Below, piece after piece: positions 17,970-26,932 of a DNA stretch of 64,000 nucleotides. The notes below the pieces were generated by a model. That model was not told the DNA's origin, did not search any database, and worked only from the letters and a program-made list of their open reading frames with translations. Source of the DNA: Corynebacterium sp. NML98-0116 (lineage in GTDB: Bacteria; Actinomycetota; Actinomycetes; Mycobacteriales; Mycobacteriaceae); the NCBI RefSeq assembly GCF_001767255.1, contig NZ_CP017639.1, positions 1,983,233 to 2,047,232 of the forward strand, given 5' to 3'. Within the stretch, counting starts at the first letter, position 1, and every line of letters starts with the position of its first letter. Made by a program: the position numbers and the translations under genes.

Positions 17970-19078
17970 GCTGCCAACTCCGCCCGCACGGTAAATGTCT
18001 CCCCTGACTGCCATGTCTTCAGCGTGCCACCGGCGCTTGCCGCGCGTTCGCGCAGCCCCTCCAGCCCAACGCCGGCGCCTGGTTGGGGTCGAATCTGGCC
18101 TGTAGAAACGACTTCTACCACTACGGTCTCGCCCGGTGCGATCCGAACCATCACAGCGGGATCGACTTGGTGGCGCGCCGCGTTTGCCAACGCCTCCGCT
18201 ACGATGCGATAAGTAGCAAGCGAGGTCACCGGGGAGACATCCACTGCTGGTGCTTCCAGCGACACTTCCAGACCGGCATCGCGGTAGCGCTGCACCAACG
18301 ACGGCAGGTCAGGGATCCCCGCCGCCGGCGAAAACGCATGATCGCTCTCACGCAGGCCGCGCACAAGCAGGCGAATCTCCGACAACGACTGCCCGGCGGC
18401 CTCGTTGATCTGCTGCAGCGCCTCCCGCTCCTGTCCGGCCGCCAACCCTGCATTGGCCTGCGCTTTGATCAGGGTCAGCGAGTGGCCGAGAAGGTCGTGA
18501 ATATCGCGGGCAATGGCGCGGCGTTCCTCCTCGCGCGCCGCTGCGAGACGTTGCTCTTTCGCGTGTGCTTCTCGACGACGCACCTCATCCTCAGCTGCCA
18601 CATTCGCCCCAAGGAGATACCCCACCGCACTCGCACCCCAGTGCAGCGCAAGCGTGATCCCGAGATCGACCCCGTGCCGGTAGAACAACACAAAGTTGTC
18701 GTCCCACGTCCACATGAACGGCGACAGCAGTGCCCACCCGCACGCGGCAGCGAGAACAACTAGCGCGAAGCGCTTCCCTGTAAACAGCCCGGCAATAAAG
18801 GTCGCCACCGGGACCGCCAACACCCACGGCGAAAAGCCAAGGTTGACCGGCGCGGCCAGCCACATCACAGACCAGGCAACATTCAGCGCGATAAGCGCAA
18901 TCGAGGAGAACTTGGGTTTGCTCGTGAGCACCACGCACACCGCGACGAAGCCCCACGACAGCACGGCCTGGCCCCAACTGGCCGCATGCGTGGGTTGGGT
19001 AAACGCACTCGCGGTGTACACCGCCGCCAAGATGGCAACAGCGACCGCGAGCACAAGGTCACCCGGTTTGTAGCGCAT
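17966..19078 (-). CDS. Sensor histidine kinase (HisKA_3 type)
   Basis: 370 residues. The N-terminal half has about six hydrophobic segments with very short loops and no large external sensor domain, so it probably senses within the membrane. A coiled region (EVRRREAHAKEQRLAAAREE) leads to the H-box AIARDIHDLLGHSLT near residue 200; the N-box is EALANAARH and the G-box GVGLEGLRERAASAGG. The ATG at 19078 lies seven bases after TAGGCT (leaderless). Operon with the response regulator. Confidence 0.88.
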   Translation of the reverse strand: MRYKPGDLVLAVAVAILAAVYTASAFTQPTHAASWGQAVLSWGFVAVCVVLTSKPKFSSIALIALNVAWSVMWLAAPVNLGFSPWVLAVPVATFIAGLFTGKRFALVVLAAACGWALLSPFMWTWDDNFVLFYRHGVDLGITLALHWGASAVGYLLGANVAAEDEVRRREAHAKEQRLAAAREEERRAIARDIHDLLGHSLTLIKAQANAGLAAGQEREALQQINEAAGQSLSEIRLLVRGLRESDHAFSPAAGIPDLPSLVQRYRDAGLEVSLEAPAVDVSPVTSLATYRIVAEALANAARHQVDPAVMVRIAPGETVVVEVVSTGQIRPQPGAGVGLEGLRERAASAGGTLKTWQSGETFTVRAELAA

Positions 19079-19085
19079 GGCCGTA

Positions 19086-19130
19086 AGCCTATCGGCAACA
19101 CCGAACACGCGCCTCCTCCCAGGGGAGGAG
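19086..19130 (-). promoter_or_regulatory. promoter and operator of the two-component operon
   Basis: On the complement the -10 TAGGCT (19086-19091) lies 7 bases before the kinase ATG. Just upstream is CTCCTCC-CAGG-GGAGGAG (19113-19130), the same inverted repeat as at 17323-17340. The position next to the -35 region would suit an activator or an autoregulating response regulator. Confidence 0.6.
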
Positions 19131-19132
19131 AT

Positions 19133-20113
19133 CTACTTGTTCAGCCCGGGAATCTTCGGAAGCTCCGGCACATTGATGCCGGCGTTCTTGAGCAGCGCGA
19201 ACAACCCGCCCAGCGCTGCCAGTACCGCAGCGATGATGCCGATGATCTGGCCGAGCTTGGCGTCAAAGTTCTGCGGCTGCTCCGGCTTCGGCGTGGGCTG
19301 CTCCGGGGTTGGCGTTTCCGGCGCGGAGGGATCCGCTGGTTGGCCCGGCAGGGTGTTCTTCAGTACCGGCGGTGCTGGCAGGTCCGCGTTTTGGGTGCTG
19401 AAGATAAGCGGTGGGTTGTCGCTGCACTGTTGCGCCTGCTTAAGCAAGTAGTAGTAGCGGGACTCGAGCGAGTCGGTGGCCTTGGCAAAGTAAGTGTCGG
19501 ACATGTTCGAGGCAAACGCGGCGCGCTTCCAGTCCTGGACGTGGTTCAGGAACCGAGCAGTGTTGTCGCCGGTACGGCCAAACACGTAGTTCGCCCCGAG
19601 GCTGGTCACCTCCGGCACGGAGCCGTCGATACCGATGTACCAGCGCGCCGATCCCTGCAGCGCCTTGCCCGCTGGCGAAAGCGGGATCTGGGCGCCCTGC
19701 TTCATGTCGAGGTAGAAGTCGGCGTCGGTGGAAACCAGGCCCAGCTTGGCCAGTTTTTCCTTAGTGGCGGCGCGGGCGGCGTCGTAGTCGGGACGCTCGC
19801 CGGGCTCCTGCCCTTCCAGGCGGAGTTGCTGGTAGGAGATGATGGCTGGTTGGTCGAGGTGGGCGTCGCCAAGTGGTTTGAGCCCCTCGAAGGTTGCCTC
19901 GAATGCTTCGGCGACGGCGGTGGCGTACATGCCGTGCGTGAGCGTTTTTGCGATGCGTTCGGCCTGCCAGGCGGGGCCGCGCTCAGCGTCGTTGAGGACG
20001 ACGCGGCACTGGCCACTTTCGGTGCGGTCAAGGTGGGCGGCGTGGGACGGGGTCGTAGCGAGGGCAGTGAAGGCGGTCGCCGCAGCGACGGCCGATGCGA
20101 TGATCTTCTTCAT
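19133..20113 (-). CDS. Secreted, C-terminally membrane-anchored protein, unknown function
   Basis: 326 residues. The signal peptide MKKIIASAVAAATAFTALATTPSHA ends in an SHA-A type cleavage site. The mature domain (about 210 residues, with two Cys, one early and one late) is followed by a Pro-rich linker (PETPTPEQPTPKPEQPQ) and a hydrophobic helix near the C-terminus (LGQIIGIIAAVLAALGGLFALL) ending PGLNK. The start is the ATG at 20113 that begins the signal peptide; the frame is open further upstream but that part has no signal character. I recognise no named domain. Similar linker-plus-helix tails occur on the surface proteins at 42141 and 43437. Confidence 0.7.
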   Translation of the reverse strand: MKKIIASAVAAATAFTALATTPSHAAHLDRTESGQCRVVLNDAERGPAWQAERIAKTLTHGMYATAVAEAFEATFEGLKPLGDAHLDQPAIISYQQLRLEGQEPGERPDYDAARAATKEKLAKLGLVSTDADFYLDMKQGAQIPLSPAGKALQGSARWYIGIDGSVPEVTSLGANYVFGRTGDNTARFLNHVQDWKRAAFASNMSDTYFAKATDSLESRYYYLLKQAQQCSDNPPLIFSTQNADLPAPPVLKNTLPGQPADPSAPETPTPEQPTPKPEQPQNFDAKLGQIIGIIAAVLAALGGLFALLKNAGINVPELPKIPGLNK

Positions 20114-20269
20114 GCCCCTGTAATCGGCACAGACGGTGCCGGGCGTTACGCGGCGACCGCAACTCCCCCTCCGGTTCCATCGAACATCCGACCGACTCCG
20201 TCCCTGGTGTGTCGGGGGAGTGTCATATATTTGTTGACGCCCCCAACACGGATGAACAAAGGAGCAGGA

Positions 20270-22228
20270 ATGGGCCGGAATGGGTTTGCGGTCATCGATT
20301 TGGAGACGACAGGGCTGAGCAACCAGGACCGCATTGTGGAGATCGGCGTGGTGCTGCTGCGCCCCGATTTCACGGTGGAGCGCACGTGGGAGACACTGAT
20401 CCAGCCGGAACGCGACATTCCGAATAGTTACATCCATAAGATCACGGCGACCGATGTGGTGGATGCACCATTATTTCGCGACGTCGCTCCGTACCTGGGC
20501 TCACTGCTCAATGGTCGTACGCTGGTGGCACACAATGCGTCGTTTGAGCACCGCTTCCTGACCAACGAGTTCGCGCGCGCCGGCGCGGAGGACGGCTTGT
20601 GCGAGTGGCTGGACACGATGCGGTTGACGAAGCAGTACATGGGCGTGGGCAAGTTAAGTGAAGCGCTGGATATCGCGAGGATTCGGAACCGGTTTGCACA
20701 CTCGGCGCTCGCGGACGCCGAGGCGACCGCCGAGCTCCTCCGTTACTTGTGCGTGGGCAACGGAGTGGACGTCGAGAAGTATCCGACGGCGACGTTCACC
20801 GCCCCCGCAGCCGAGGCCCCGTGCCTCCCCCGCGGCGGCGAGCCCTCCTGGGCGGGGCAGCTTTCGCGCACCTTGCCGACGGCCACCACCAAGAACGAAG
20901 CCGACTACCGCGCCGAGCTGACCTGCGCACTTGTGGACCGCGCCATCTCCCGCACCGAGATGCGCCGCCTCGAATCCACCGCCATCGCCGCGGGCCTCAG
21001 CGCCGACGACGTCGACGCCATCAACGAGGAGTTCACGCGCCAGCTCGCCGTCGAAGCCTGGGCCGACGGCGTCATCACCGACGAGGAACGCGCCACGCTG
21101 CTCGACATTGCCGAGGCGCTCAACGTCGATGCGCAGCTCGTGCGCTCGCTTCTCGACGAGCCCACCTCCGGCCCCACCCCCGCCACCTTCGCCCTGCGCC
21201 CGGGCGACCGCGTCGCGTTCACCGGAGCCCTCGACATCCCTCGCGATGTCTGGACCGACCGCGCCACCGCCGCAGGCCTCGACGTCGGTGGCGTGACCCG
21301 CACGTGCGCCGTCCTTGTTGCGGCGAATCCGGACTCGATGAGCGGGAAGGCGAAGCAAGCACGCGAGAACAACGTGCCGATCATCAGCGAGACCCACTTC
21401 GCCCAGTTACTGAAGGCCATGGAGGATTCGACCGAGGACGCACCGGTTGCTGCCCCTGATGCCGCTGCGCCTGTTTCAGCCCCGGAGCAGTTCTCTTGGC
21501 TGACCACCGAGCAGTCGCACGCTGTTGGCTCGTCGAGTGCGCGCATCGCCGCCGCATGGATCGAGCAGCACCCGGACCGCCCGCTGCACGAGATCGCCGA
21601 CAACCTCAAACCCCACCACGTCCCCGAGGCGACCGGGCGCGGCATCGACCGCTACCTCGCCATGTGGAGCCTCGAGCACCCGGAGATGCTCAACGCCAGC
21701 GCCTACGACCTACTTGACCTGCACGGGGTCGGCCCGAAGCGGTGCAGCCAGCTCGTGGAGATGGTGGTGGACCTCGCCGTCGACGGCGTCGAGGAGACGG
21801 CTGAGGTGGAGGCGGCGGTTGTTGAGGATGTCGCTCCGGAGATTGTTGCGGAGGCGCAGCCTGCTCCAGCGCCACGCCCTGCAGCCACAAAGCCCCGACC
21901 TGCCACCAATGAACTGACACCTGAGGAGCTGCTTGCCGCAGCGTATGCCCCGCTGCACGCACCGGTCCCCGCCCAATCGACACCGTACGATCCCGCGCTA
22001 GTCACGCCTGCTGCTGCCCCGAAGCAACGCTCCAAGTCCGGGAAGGTATTCAAGCGGTCGGTGATCATCACCGTGGTGTCGTTTGTGCTCTTCGGTCTGT
22101 GCCTGGAAACGTTCGACCCGGAGGCCGAGTCCTTCATCGCCGGGATGCTCGCTCTGGCAACATTGGTTGGAATGCTGACGGCGGGGGTCTCGGGTGTGAT
22201 GGCGCTAATCAGCAAGTTGCGGGGGTAG
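20270..22228 (+). CDS. DnaQ-like exonuclease with TerB-like, BRCT and membrane segments
   Basis: 652 residues. The N-terminal DEDDh exonuclease has VIDLETTG (D-x-E), AHNASFEHRFL and HSALADAEAT. Next is an acidic helical TerB-like part (residues about 215-290), a BRCT domain (FALRPGDRVAFTGALDIP ... MSGKAKQARENNVPI, about 300-385), a helix-hairpin-helix-like segment (LDLHGVGPKRCSQL near 490), a Pro/Ala-rich linker and two C-terminal hydrophobic helices. AAAGGAG five bases before ATG 20270 fixes the start. Exo plus BRCT occurs in DNA repair proteins; adding TerB and a membrane anchor is unusual. Probable role: nucleic-acid degradation or repair at the membrane. Confidence 0.8.
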   Translation: MGRNGFAVIDLETTGLSNQDRIVEIGVVLLRPDFTVERTWETLIQPERDIPNSYIHKITATDVVDAPLFRDVAPYLGSLLNGRTLVAHNASFEHRFLTNEFARAGAEDGLCEWLDTMRLTKQYMGVGKLSEALDIARIRNRFAHSALADAEATAELLRYLCVGNGVDVEKYPTATFTAPAAEAPCLPRGGEPSWAGQLSRTLPTATTKNEADYRAELTCALVDRAISRTEMRRLESTAIAAGLSADDVDAINEEFTRQLAVEAWADGVITDEERATLLDIAEALNVDAQLVRSLLDEPTSGPTPATFALRPGDRVAFTGALDIPRDVWTDRATAAGLDVGGVTRTCAVLVAANPDSMSGKAKQARENNVPIISETHFAQLLKAMEDSTEDAPVAAPDAAAPVSAPEQFSWLTTEQSHAVGSSSARIAAAWIEQHPDRPLHEIADNLKPHHVPEATGRGIDRYLAMWSLEHPEMLNASAYDLLDLHGVGPKRCSQLVEMVVDLAVDGVEETAEVEAAVVEDVAPEIVAEAQPAPAPRPAATKPRPATNELTPEELLAAAYAPLHAPVPAQSTPYDPALVTPAAAPKQRSKSGKVFKRSVIITVVSFVLFGLCLETFDPEAESFIAGMLALATLVGMLTAGVSGVMALISKLRG

Positions 22229-22382
22229 AGCCCCAGGCCTTGTGCGTGTCTGATATTCAGTTAGACTTGTCCGGCTGGTGACCGAAATCAGCATTAGGCA
22301 TTCACCTCACCCCCTTCCTTACGGTCGAGACCAACCGCTTCCACAAAGAAGCGCGTCCGCACCGCCACTCACAGTCCGCGAA

Positions 22383-22451
22383 TTGCAAAAACGGGTGCAA
22401 AACCGTTGCAAAAGCGGGTACGAAATCGTTGCAGGAACGGGTACGGCCCCC
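22383..22451. repeat. three 23-bp imperfect direct repeats
   Basis: TTGCA-N-AA-CGGGT... units start at 22383, 22406 and 22429, exactly 23 bases apart (core ttgcaaaa-cgggtgc-aaaccg). The third unit is incomplete. They lie in the 596-bp spacer between the exonuclease gene and metQ, where I see no convincing gene. Confidence 0.6.
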
Positions 22452-22552
22452 GCGAGCTGCACGTTTACCGCAGCTCTAGGAACGCGCTCGCCACCATGCC
22501 GCGCGCCCGAAAACAGCGGCGCAGACCTCCGAAGTTCCAAAGTGTAGTAGGT

Positions 22553-22603
22553 GGATTGTAGTAATCCTCGAAAATTTGAGCGAAACGGGGATTACTACAA
22601 TCC
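22553..22603. repeat. perfect 15-bp inverted repeat, each arm itself palindromic
   Basis: GGATTGTAGTAATCC (22553-22567) and its exact complement GGATTACTACAATCC (22589-22603) are separated by 21 bases. Each arm is also a pseudo-palindrome GGATT-N5-AATCC. They could pair into a long hairpin in RNA or be two operator sites 36 bases apart in DNA. They lie 145 bases upstream of the McbR-like site of metQNI. Confidence 0.6.
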
Positions 22604-22746
22604 TATTGCTCACTTTTAGGCGCTTGGCCAACCCGCAGCCGCCAGCCAACCCACAGCAGCCAACCACCCCACACCCCAACCCCACCTCACCCAACGCAGC
22701 GCAAACTCGAACCAGACCACCCCGACCACACAACACCCTAACAAAC

Positions 22747-22762
22747 TAGACCGACCAGTCTT
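22747..22762 (+). promoter_or_regulatory. McbR-type operator of metQNI
   Basis: TAGAC-CGACCA-GTCTT matches the corynebacterial McbR site TAGAC-N6-GTCTA at 9 of 10 defined positions. It is followed by an AAACC-GAGT-GGTTT dyad (22771-22784) overlapping the likely -10 TATTCT (22784-22789). Repression of methionine uptake by McbR with S-adenosylhomocysteine as effector is established in C. glutamicum; here it is inferred. Confidence 0.7.
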
Positions 22763-22824
22763 GCAATAACAAACCGAGTGGTTTATTCTTCGGTACAGCT
22801 TGAAAAAACTTGAAAGGAAACATC

Positions 22825-23661
22825 GTGCTGAAGAAACTCACTGCCATCACCGCGGCTGCCGCGTTAACGCTTGGCCTTACCGCCTGCTCCGGTGATTCCA
22901 CCGACGCCACCGCTACCCCGGACGGCGACTTGCAGACGATCCGTGTCGCTACTTCGCCTGGCCCGTACTCGGAGCTGTTCACGGACGCGGTCGGCCCCAT
23001 CCTGGAGGGGCAGGGTTACGAAGTGGAGTACCAGTCGTTTACTGACCTGACCCAGGCAGATACTGCGCTCAACGAGGGGTCCGCGGACTTGAACGTTGAC
23101 CAGCACACTGCCTGGCTGAACGTCTTTAATGAGGAGAAGGGCGGCAACCTCGCTTCCATTACTGAGGTGCCGACGGTGCCGGCTGGGTTGTACTCCGATA
23201 AGTACACGCAGCTCACCGAGGTTGCCGACGGCCACAAGGTTGGTATCCCGCTGGATGGGTCGAATAAGTCCCGCGCGCTGCACCTGTTGGTGGATGCTGG
23301 CTGGATTACCTTGAATGATCCGGATGCGACGCTGGTCGCGGAGTCGGATATTAAGGACAACCCCCACAACCTGGAGATTATCTCCATTGATTCGGGCAAC
23401 CTGTCGCGCACGCTGCCGGACTTTGACTGGGCGGTGATCCCGGGCTCCATGTCGTATTCCGCCGGGTTGGACCCGAAGTTGCAGGTGTTCCAGGAGACGC
23501 TGCGTCCGGAGCTGATTCTTGTCGCGGTGACCACCGAGGACAAGAAGGATCAGCCGTGGGCGAAGGCGGTCGCGGACGCGTACCGCTCGGAGGAGTTCAA
23601 GCAGTACTTCGACGAACACAACGAGAACAACTACTGGTTCCTTCCGGATTCCCTGAAGTAG
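22825..23661 (+). CDS. metQ: Methionine ABC transporter substrate-binding lipoprotein
   Basis: 278-residue NlpA/MetQ family protein. Signal peptide with lipobox LTAC near residue 20; the family features GPYSELFTDAVGPILEGQGY, FTDLTQADTALNEGSADLN, and late DFDWAVIPGSMSYSAGLDP are present. It captures methionine outside the membrane for MetNI. GTG 22825 is the start because GAAAGGAA lies 5-10 bases upstream. First gene of metQNI with an McbR-like site before it; metN follows after 22 bases. Confidence 0.92.
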   Translation: MLKKLTAITAAAALTLGLTACSGDSTDATATPDGDLQTIRVATSPGPYSELFTDAVGPILEGQGYEVEYQSFTDLTQADTALNEGSADLNVDQHTAWLNVFNEEKGGNLASITEVPTVPAGLYSDKYTQLTEVADGHKVGIPLDGSNKSRALHLLVDAGWITLNDPDATLVAESDIKDNPHNLEIISIDSGNLSRTLPDFDWAVIPGSMSYSAGLDPKLQVFQETLRPELILVAVTTEDKKDQPWAKAVADAYRSEEFKQYFDEHNENNYWFLPDSLK

Positions 23662-23683
23662 ACAAAGCGCTAGAAAGGCTCGC

Positions 23684-24724
23684 ATGACCATCGCAACCGG
23701 TAGCGGTAGCGCCGTCGTCTTTGACGGTGTGACCAAGGTGTTCGGCACCGGGGACACCACCTTTACTGCGCTCGAGGACATCTCGTTTGCTGTGCCAGCA
23801 GGAGGTATCTCCGGCGTGGTGGGGACGTCTGGTGCTGGCAAGTCCACGCTGATTCGTACCGTCAATGGGTTGGAGGTGCCAACGTCGGGCTCGGTGTCGG
23901 TGCTCGGCGAGGAACCCGCGAAGCTGAACGCGAAGCAGCTGCGTGACCTGCGACGCAAGGTGTCGATGGTGTTCCAGAACTACAACCTTCTGGAGACCAA
24001 GACGGTTGCGGAGAATGTCGCCACGCCCCTACTGCTATCGAAGACGCCGAAGGCGGAGATGCAGCGCCGTGTCGCGGAGGCCCTCGAAATGGTGGGGCTC
24101 ACCGATCGCGCAAGTCACAAGCCACGCCAGCTTTCGGGCGGTCAGCGGCAGCGCGTCGGCATCGCTCGTGCGCTCGTGACCAATCCGAGTATTTTGCTTT
24201 GCGACGAGCCCACGTCCGCCTTGGATCCGCTCACCACAACACAAATCCTGGAGCTACTCCGCAAGATCAATTCGGAGCTGGGCGTGACGATCCTCCTGAT
24301 CACGCACCAGATGGACGTGGTGGCGCAGCTCGCGGACGAGGTCGCGGTACTGTCCGAGGGCCACCTGGTGGAGTCGGGCCCCGTCGCCGAGGTGTTCGCC
24401 GACCCGCAGCACCCGTTGACGCAGCGGTTCGTGGAGACGGTCATCCAGCGCGAGGTCCCTGAGCACGTGCGCGAGACCATCCGCGAAGGAAGGTTTGACC
24501 GCGCGGTGCAGCTCGTCCACACGGGAGGGGCTGCGCAAGAGGTGTTCACGCAGCTCGTTGGCAGGTTTGGTGTGGATGCGCGGCTGCTGGCGTCGTCAAG
24601 TACTGAGCTTGCGGAGACCACCGTGGGCACCACCATCGTCGGCTTGCGTGGCGGCGAGGCGGACGGCGCGGTGGCGTGGCTGTCGAGCCTGGAAGGTGTG
24701 ACTGTGAATGAGGTGGAGGCGTAA
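23684..24724 (+). CDS. metN: Methionine ABC transporter ATP-binding protein
   Basis: 346-residue ATPase: Walker A GTSGAGKSTLIR near residue 50, signature LSGGQRQRVGIARAL, Walker B ILLCDEPTSALDP, H-loop LITHQMDVV. After residue 250 comes a C-terminal NIL regulatory domain (FTQLVGRFGVDARLLASSSTELA ... TTIVGLRGG), which in E. coli binds methionine and inhibits transport. The stop is directly followed by the metI ATG. Confidence 0.93.
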   Translation: MTIATGSGSAVVFDGVTKVFGTGDTTFTALEDISFAVPAGGISGVVGTSGAGKSTLIRTVNGLEVPTSGSVSVLGEEPAKLNAKQLRDLRRKVSMVFQNYNLLETKTVAENVATPLLLSKTPKAEMQRRVAEALEMVGLTDRASHKPRQLSGGQRQRVGIARALVTNPSILLCDEPTSALDPLTTTQILELLRKINSELGVTILLITHQMDVVAQLADEVAVLSEGHLVESGPVAEVFADPQHPLTQRFVETVIQREVPEHVRETIREGRFDRAVQLVHTGGAAQEVFTQLVGRFGVDARLLASSSTELAETTVGTTIVGLRGGEADGAVAWLSSLEGVTVNEVEA

Positions 24725-25411
24725 ATGGAACCGCTGAACTCCTGGTGGCGCGACCTCACGGGCTCGCGCGTGACTCCGTCGATGTACCTCGACTCCTTCG
24801 GGGAGACCGTGTACATGGTGGGGGTCGCCCTGTTCATTGGTGCGCTGGTTGGTATCCCGCTGGCGCTGGCGCTGGTGATTACCCGCCCGGGCGGCTTGCG
24901 CCCGAACCGGCTGGTGTACGGGGTGCTCAACGTGGTGGTCAACATCATCCGTTCCCTGCCGTTCATCATTCTGCTGGTCGCGATTTCGCCGTTTACCCGC
25001 TCTATTGTGGGCACCTCAATAGGCACGACGGCCGCGCTGGTGCCGCTCACCCTGTACATCGCCCCGTTCATCGCAAGGCTCATCGAGCAGTCCCTGCTCG
25101 AGGTCAACCCCGGTATCACCGAGGCCGCCGAATCGATGGGCGCGAACATGTGGCAGACCATCCGCCACTTCCTCCTGCCGGAGGCGAAATCCTCCATCAT
25201 TCTCGCGGTCACGACGGCAACCGTCGGCCTCATCTCCGCGACGGCGATGGCCGGAACGATCGGTGGCGGCGGCGTGGGCGATCTTGCGATTGCCTACGGC
25301 TACCAGCAGTTCGACTCCGTGGCAATGCTCACCACCGTGATCATCCTGATTATCGTGGTGCAGGCCATCCAGTCATTGGGTAACACACTCGCCCGCCGAG
25401 CACGCGCGTAG
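24725..25411 (+). CDS. metI: Methionine ABC transporter permease
   Basis: 228-residue membrane protein with about five helices. The EAA loop is EAAESMGANMWQTIRHFLLPEAK, the coupling helix that contacts MetN. It ends in LGNTLARRARA. Its ATG abuts the metN stop, so translation is coupled. It converges with arsC with a 13-base gap. Confidence 0.92.
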   Translation: MEPLNSWWRDLTGSRVTPSMYLDSFGETVYMVGVALFIGALVGIPLALALVITRPGGLRPNRLVYGVLNVVVNIIRSLPFIILLVAISPFTRSIVGTSIGTTAALVPLTLYIAPFIARLIEQSLLEVNPGITEAAESMGANMWQTIRHFLLPEAKSSIILAVTTATVGLISATAMAGTIGGGGVGDLAIAYGYQQFDSVAMLTTVIILIIVVQAIQSLGNTLARRARA

Positions 25412-25424
25412 CGCCCCAAACCGC

Positions 25425-25841
25425 TCAAAGCGTGTGATACAGCTCGCGCAGGAGGGCGCACACGCGGGCGTCGATATCGTCGCGTACGAGGCGCATCCGC
25501 TCCATGCCTTCGATGCCACGGGTGGACGGCTCGTCGGTGTGCCAGCGTTCCAGGGTGCCGGCGGCGTCGGCTGGCATGCCGAGCTGGGCGGCGTCGCCAA
25601 TTATTACTACTCGGTCGACTGTGCGCAGCAGTTCTGGGTCGATGGGTTTTGGTGTGCCGCGCGACATGTCGGCACCGAGTTCTGCAATTGCGGCGACGGA
25701 TTCTTGGTTCAGCGCGGTGCCCGGTTTCGTGCCAGCGGAGAAGACGCTGACCTGGTCGCCTGCGTAGTGTCGCGCAAGCGCCGCCGCCATTTGTGATTTA
25801 CCGCCGTTGCTGACGCAGACGAACAAGACACTGGGGTTCAT
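25425..25841 (-). CDS. arsC: Arsenate reductase (mycothiol-dependent type)
   Basis: 138-residue low-molecular-weight phosphatase-fold protein. The active loop is CVSNGGKSQ near residue 10, with the single Cys and NGGKS that mark corynebacterial arsenate-mycothiol transferases/reductases rather than the C-x5-R loop of phosphatases. It reduces arsenate to arsenite for export by Acr3. AAGGAG seven bases before ATG 25841 fixes the start, which overlaps the acr3 stop by 4 bases. Confidence 0.85.
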   Translation of the reverse strand: MNPSVLFVCVSNGGKSQMAAALARHYAGDQVSVFSAGTKPGTALNQESVAAIAELGADMSRGTPKPIDPELLRTVDRVVIIGDAAQLGMPADAAGTLERWHTDEPSTRGIEGMERMRLVRDDIDARVCALLRELYHTL

Positions 25842-26923
25842 GAACGGCTCCTTGCAGCTGGCAGGGTGGGATCGCCTGGGAAGAGTCTCTGCCCGATGCC
25901 GCGCATGAGGTAGACAAGTCCGACGAGGACGGGGATTTCGATGAGCGGACCGATCGTACCTGCCAGCGCTTGAGCCGAGGTGGCGCCAAACGTGCCGATC
26001 GCCACCGCGATGGCCAACTCGAAGTTGTTGCCCGCGGCGGTAAAGGACACGGAGGCGGATTGGGCGTAGCCCATCCCCGACGCCTTCGACACCACCAGGG
26101 CGATCAGGAACATGCCCACGAAGTACCCCAGCAGTGGCAGGGCGACTCGAGCAACGGTCCACGGTTGGGATGTAATCTGATCGCCTTGCAGGGAGAACAG
26201 CAGCACGATCGTGTACAGCAACCCCACGAGCGCAAGCGGGGAAACCGCTGGCAGGAAAGTCTCTTCGTACCACGCACGACCCTTCACTCGCTCACCGATG
26301 ATGCGGGAGAGCACTCCGGCAAGTAGCGGGATACCGAGAAACACCAGTACGGCGGTGACGATGGAGAAGAAGGAGAACTCCACAGAGGTGGTCTCCAGGC
26401 CCAGCCAGCTCGGCAGGATCTGCAGGTAGAACCATCCGAGCACGCCGAACATGAGCACCTGGAATACTGAGTTGATGGCGACCAGGACGGCCGTGGCTTC
26501 CCGGTCGGCGCAGGACAGGTCGGACCACACCAGCACCATGGCGATGCAGCGCGCCAGTCCGACGATGATGAGGCCTGTGCGTAGCTCTGGCTGGTCCGGC
26601 AGAAACAGCCAGGCCAGGGCGAACATGAACGCGGGGCCGACGATCCAGTTCAAGATGATGGAGACGGTCATGAGCCGTTTGTCGGTGGCGATCTCGCGGG
26701 TCTTGTCGTAGCGGACTTTGGCCAGCGGCGGGTACATCATCACCAAAAGGCCCAGCGCGATCGGCAGCGAAATACCGCCGACTTCAAAACGCTCAAGCGT
26801 GCTGCGGAGTCCTGGAACGGCGCGGCCCAGCAGCAGACCGAATGCCATCGCCAAGATGATCCACACTGGTAGGAATCTGTCGAGGAACGACATTCGAACG
26901 GGGGTCGGCTCTGGGTTGGTCAT
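25838..26923 (-). CDS. acr3: Arsenite efflux transporter Acr3
   Basis: 361-residue ACR3-family transporter with about ten helices. Family motifs include [19 protein letters not shown] (with the essential Cys), [17 protein letters not shown] and [19 protein letters not shown]. It exports arsenite. ATG 26923 and ATG 26893 are both possible starts; neither has a clear ribosome-binding site. The gene is divergent from arsR with only 9 bases between start codons at 26923 and 26933, so ArsR binding must cover both promoters. Confidence 0.9.
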   Translation of the reverse strand: MTNPEPTPVRMSFLDRFLPVWIILAMAFGLLLGRAVPGLRSTLERFEVGGISLPIALGLLVMMYPPLAKVRYDKTREIATDKRLMTVSIILNWIVGPAFMFALAWLFLPDQPELRTGLIIVGLARCIAMVLVWSDLSCADREATAVLVAINSVFQVLMFGVLGWFYLQILPSWLGLETTSVEFSFFSIVTAVLVFLGIPLLAGVLSRIIGERVKGRAWYEETFLPAVSPLALVGLLYTIVLLFSLQGDQITSQPWTVARVALPLLGYFVGMFLIALVVSKASGMGYAQSASVSFTAAGNNFELAIAVAIGTFGATSAQALAGTIGPLIEIPVLVGLVYLMRGIGQRLFPGDPTLPAARSRS

Positions 26924-26932
26924 CTAATCAAA

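Noticed and set aside
18986..20269. Upstream extension of the DnaQ-like gene by over 400 codons
   Set aside because: It runs through the complement of the secreted-protein gene and the kinase promoter; a strong ribosome-binding site and the exonuclease N-terminus fix the start at 20270.
22278..22547. Possible 89-residue gene in the pre-met spacer
   Set aside because: Covers the tandem repeats, has no ribosome-binding site and no recognisable protein features.
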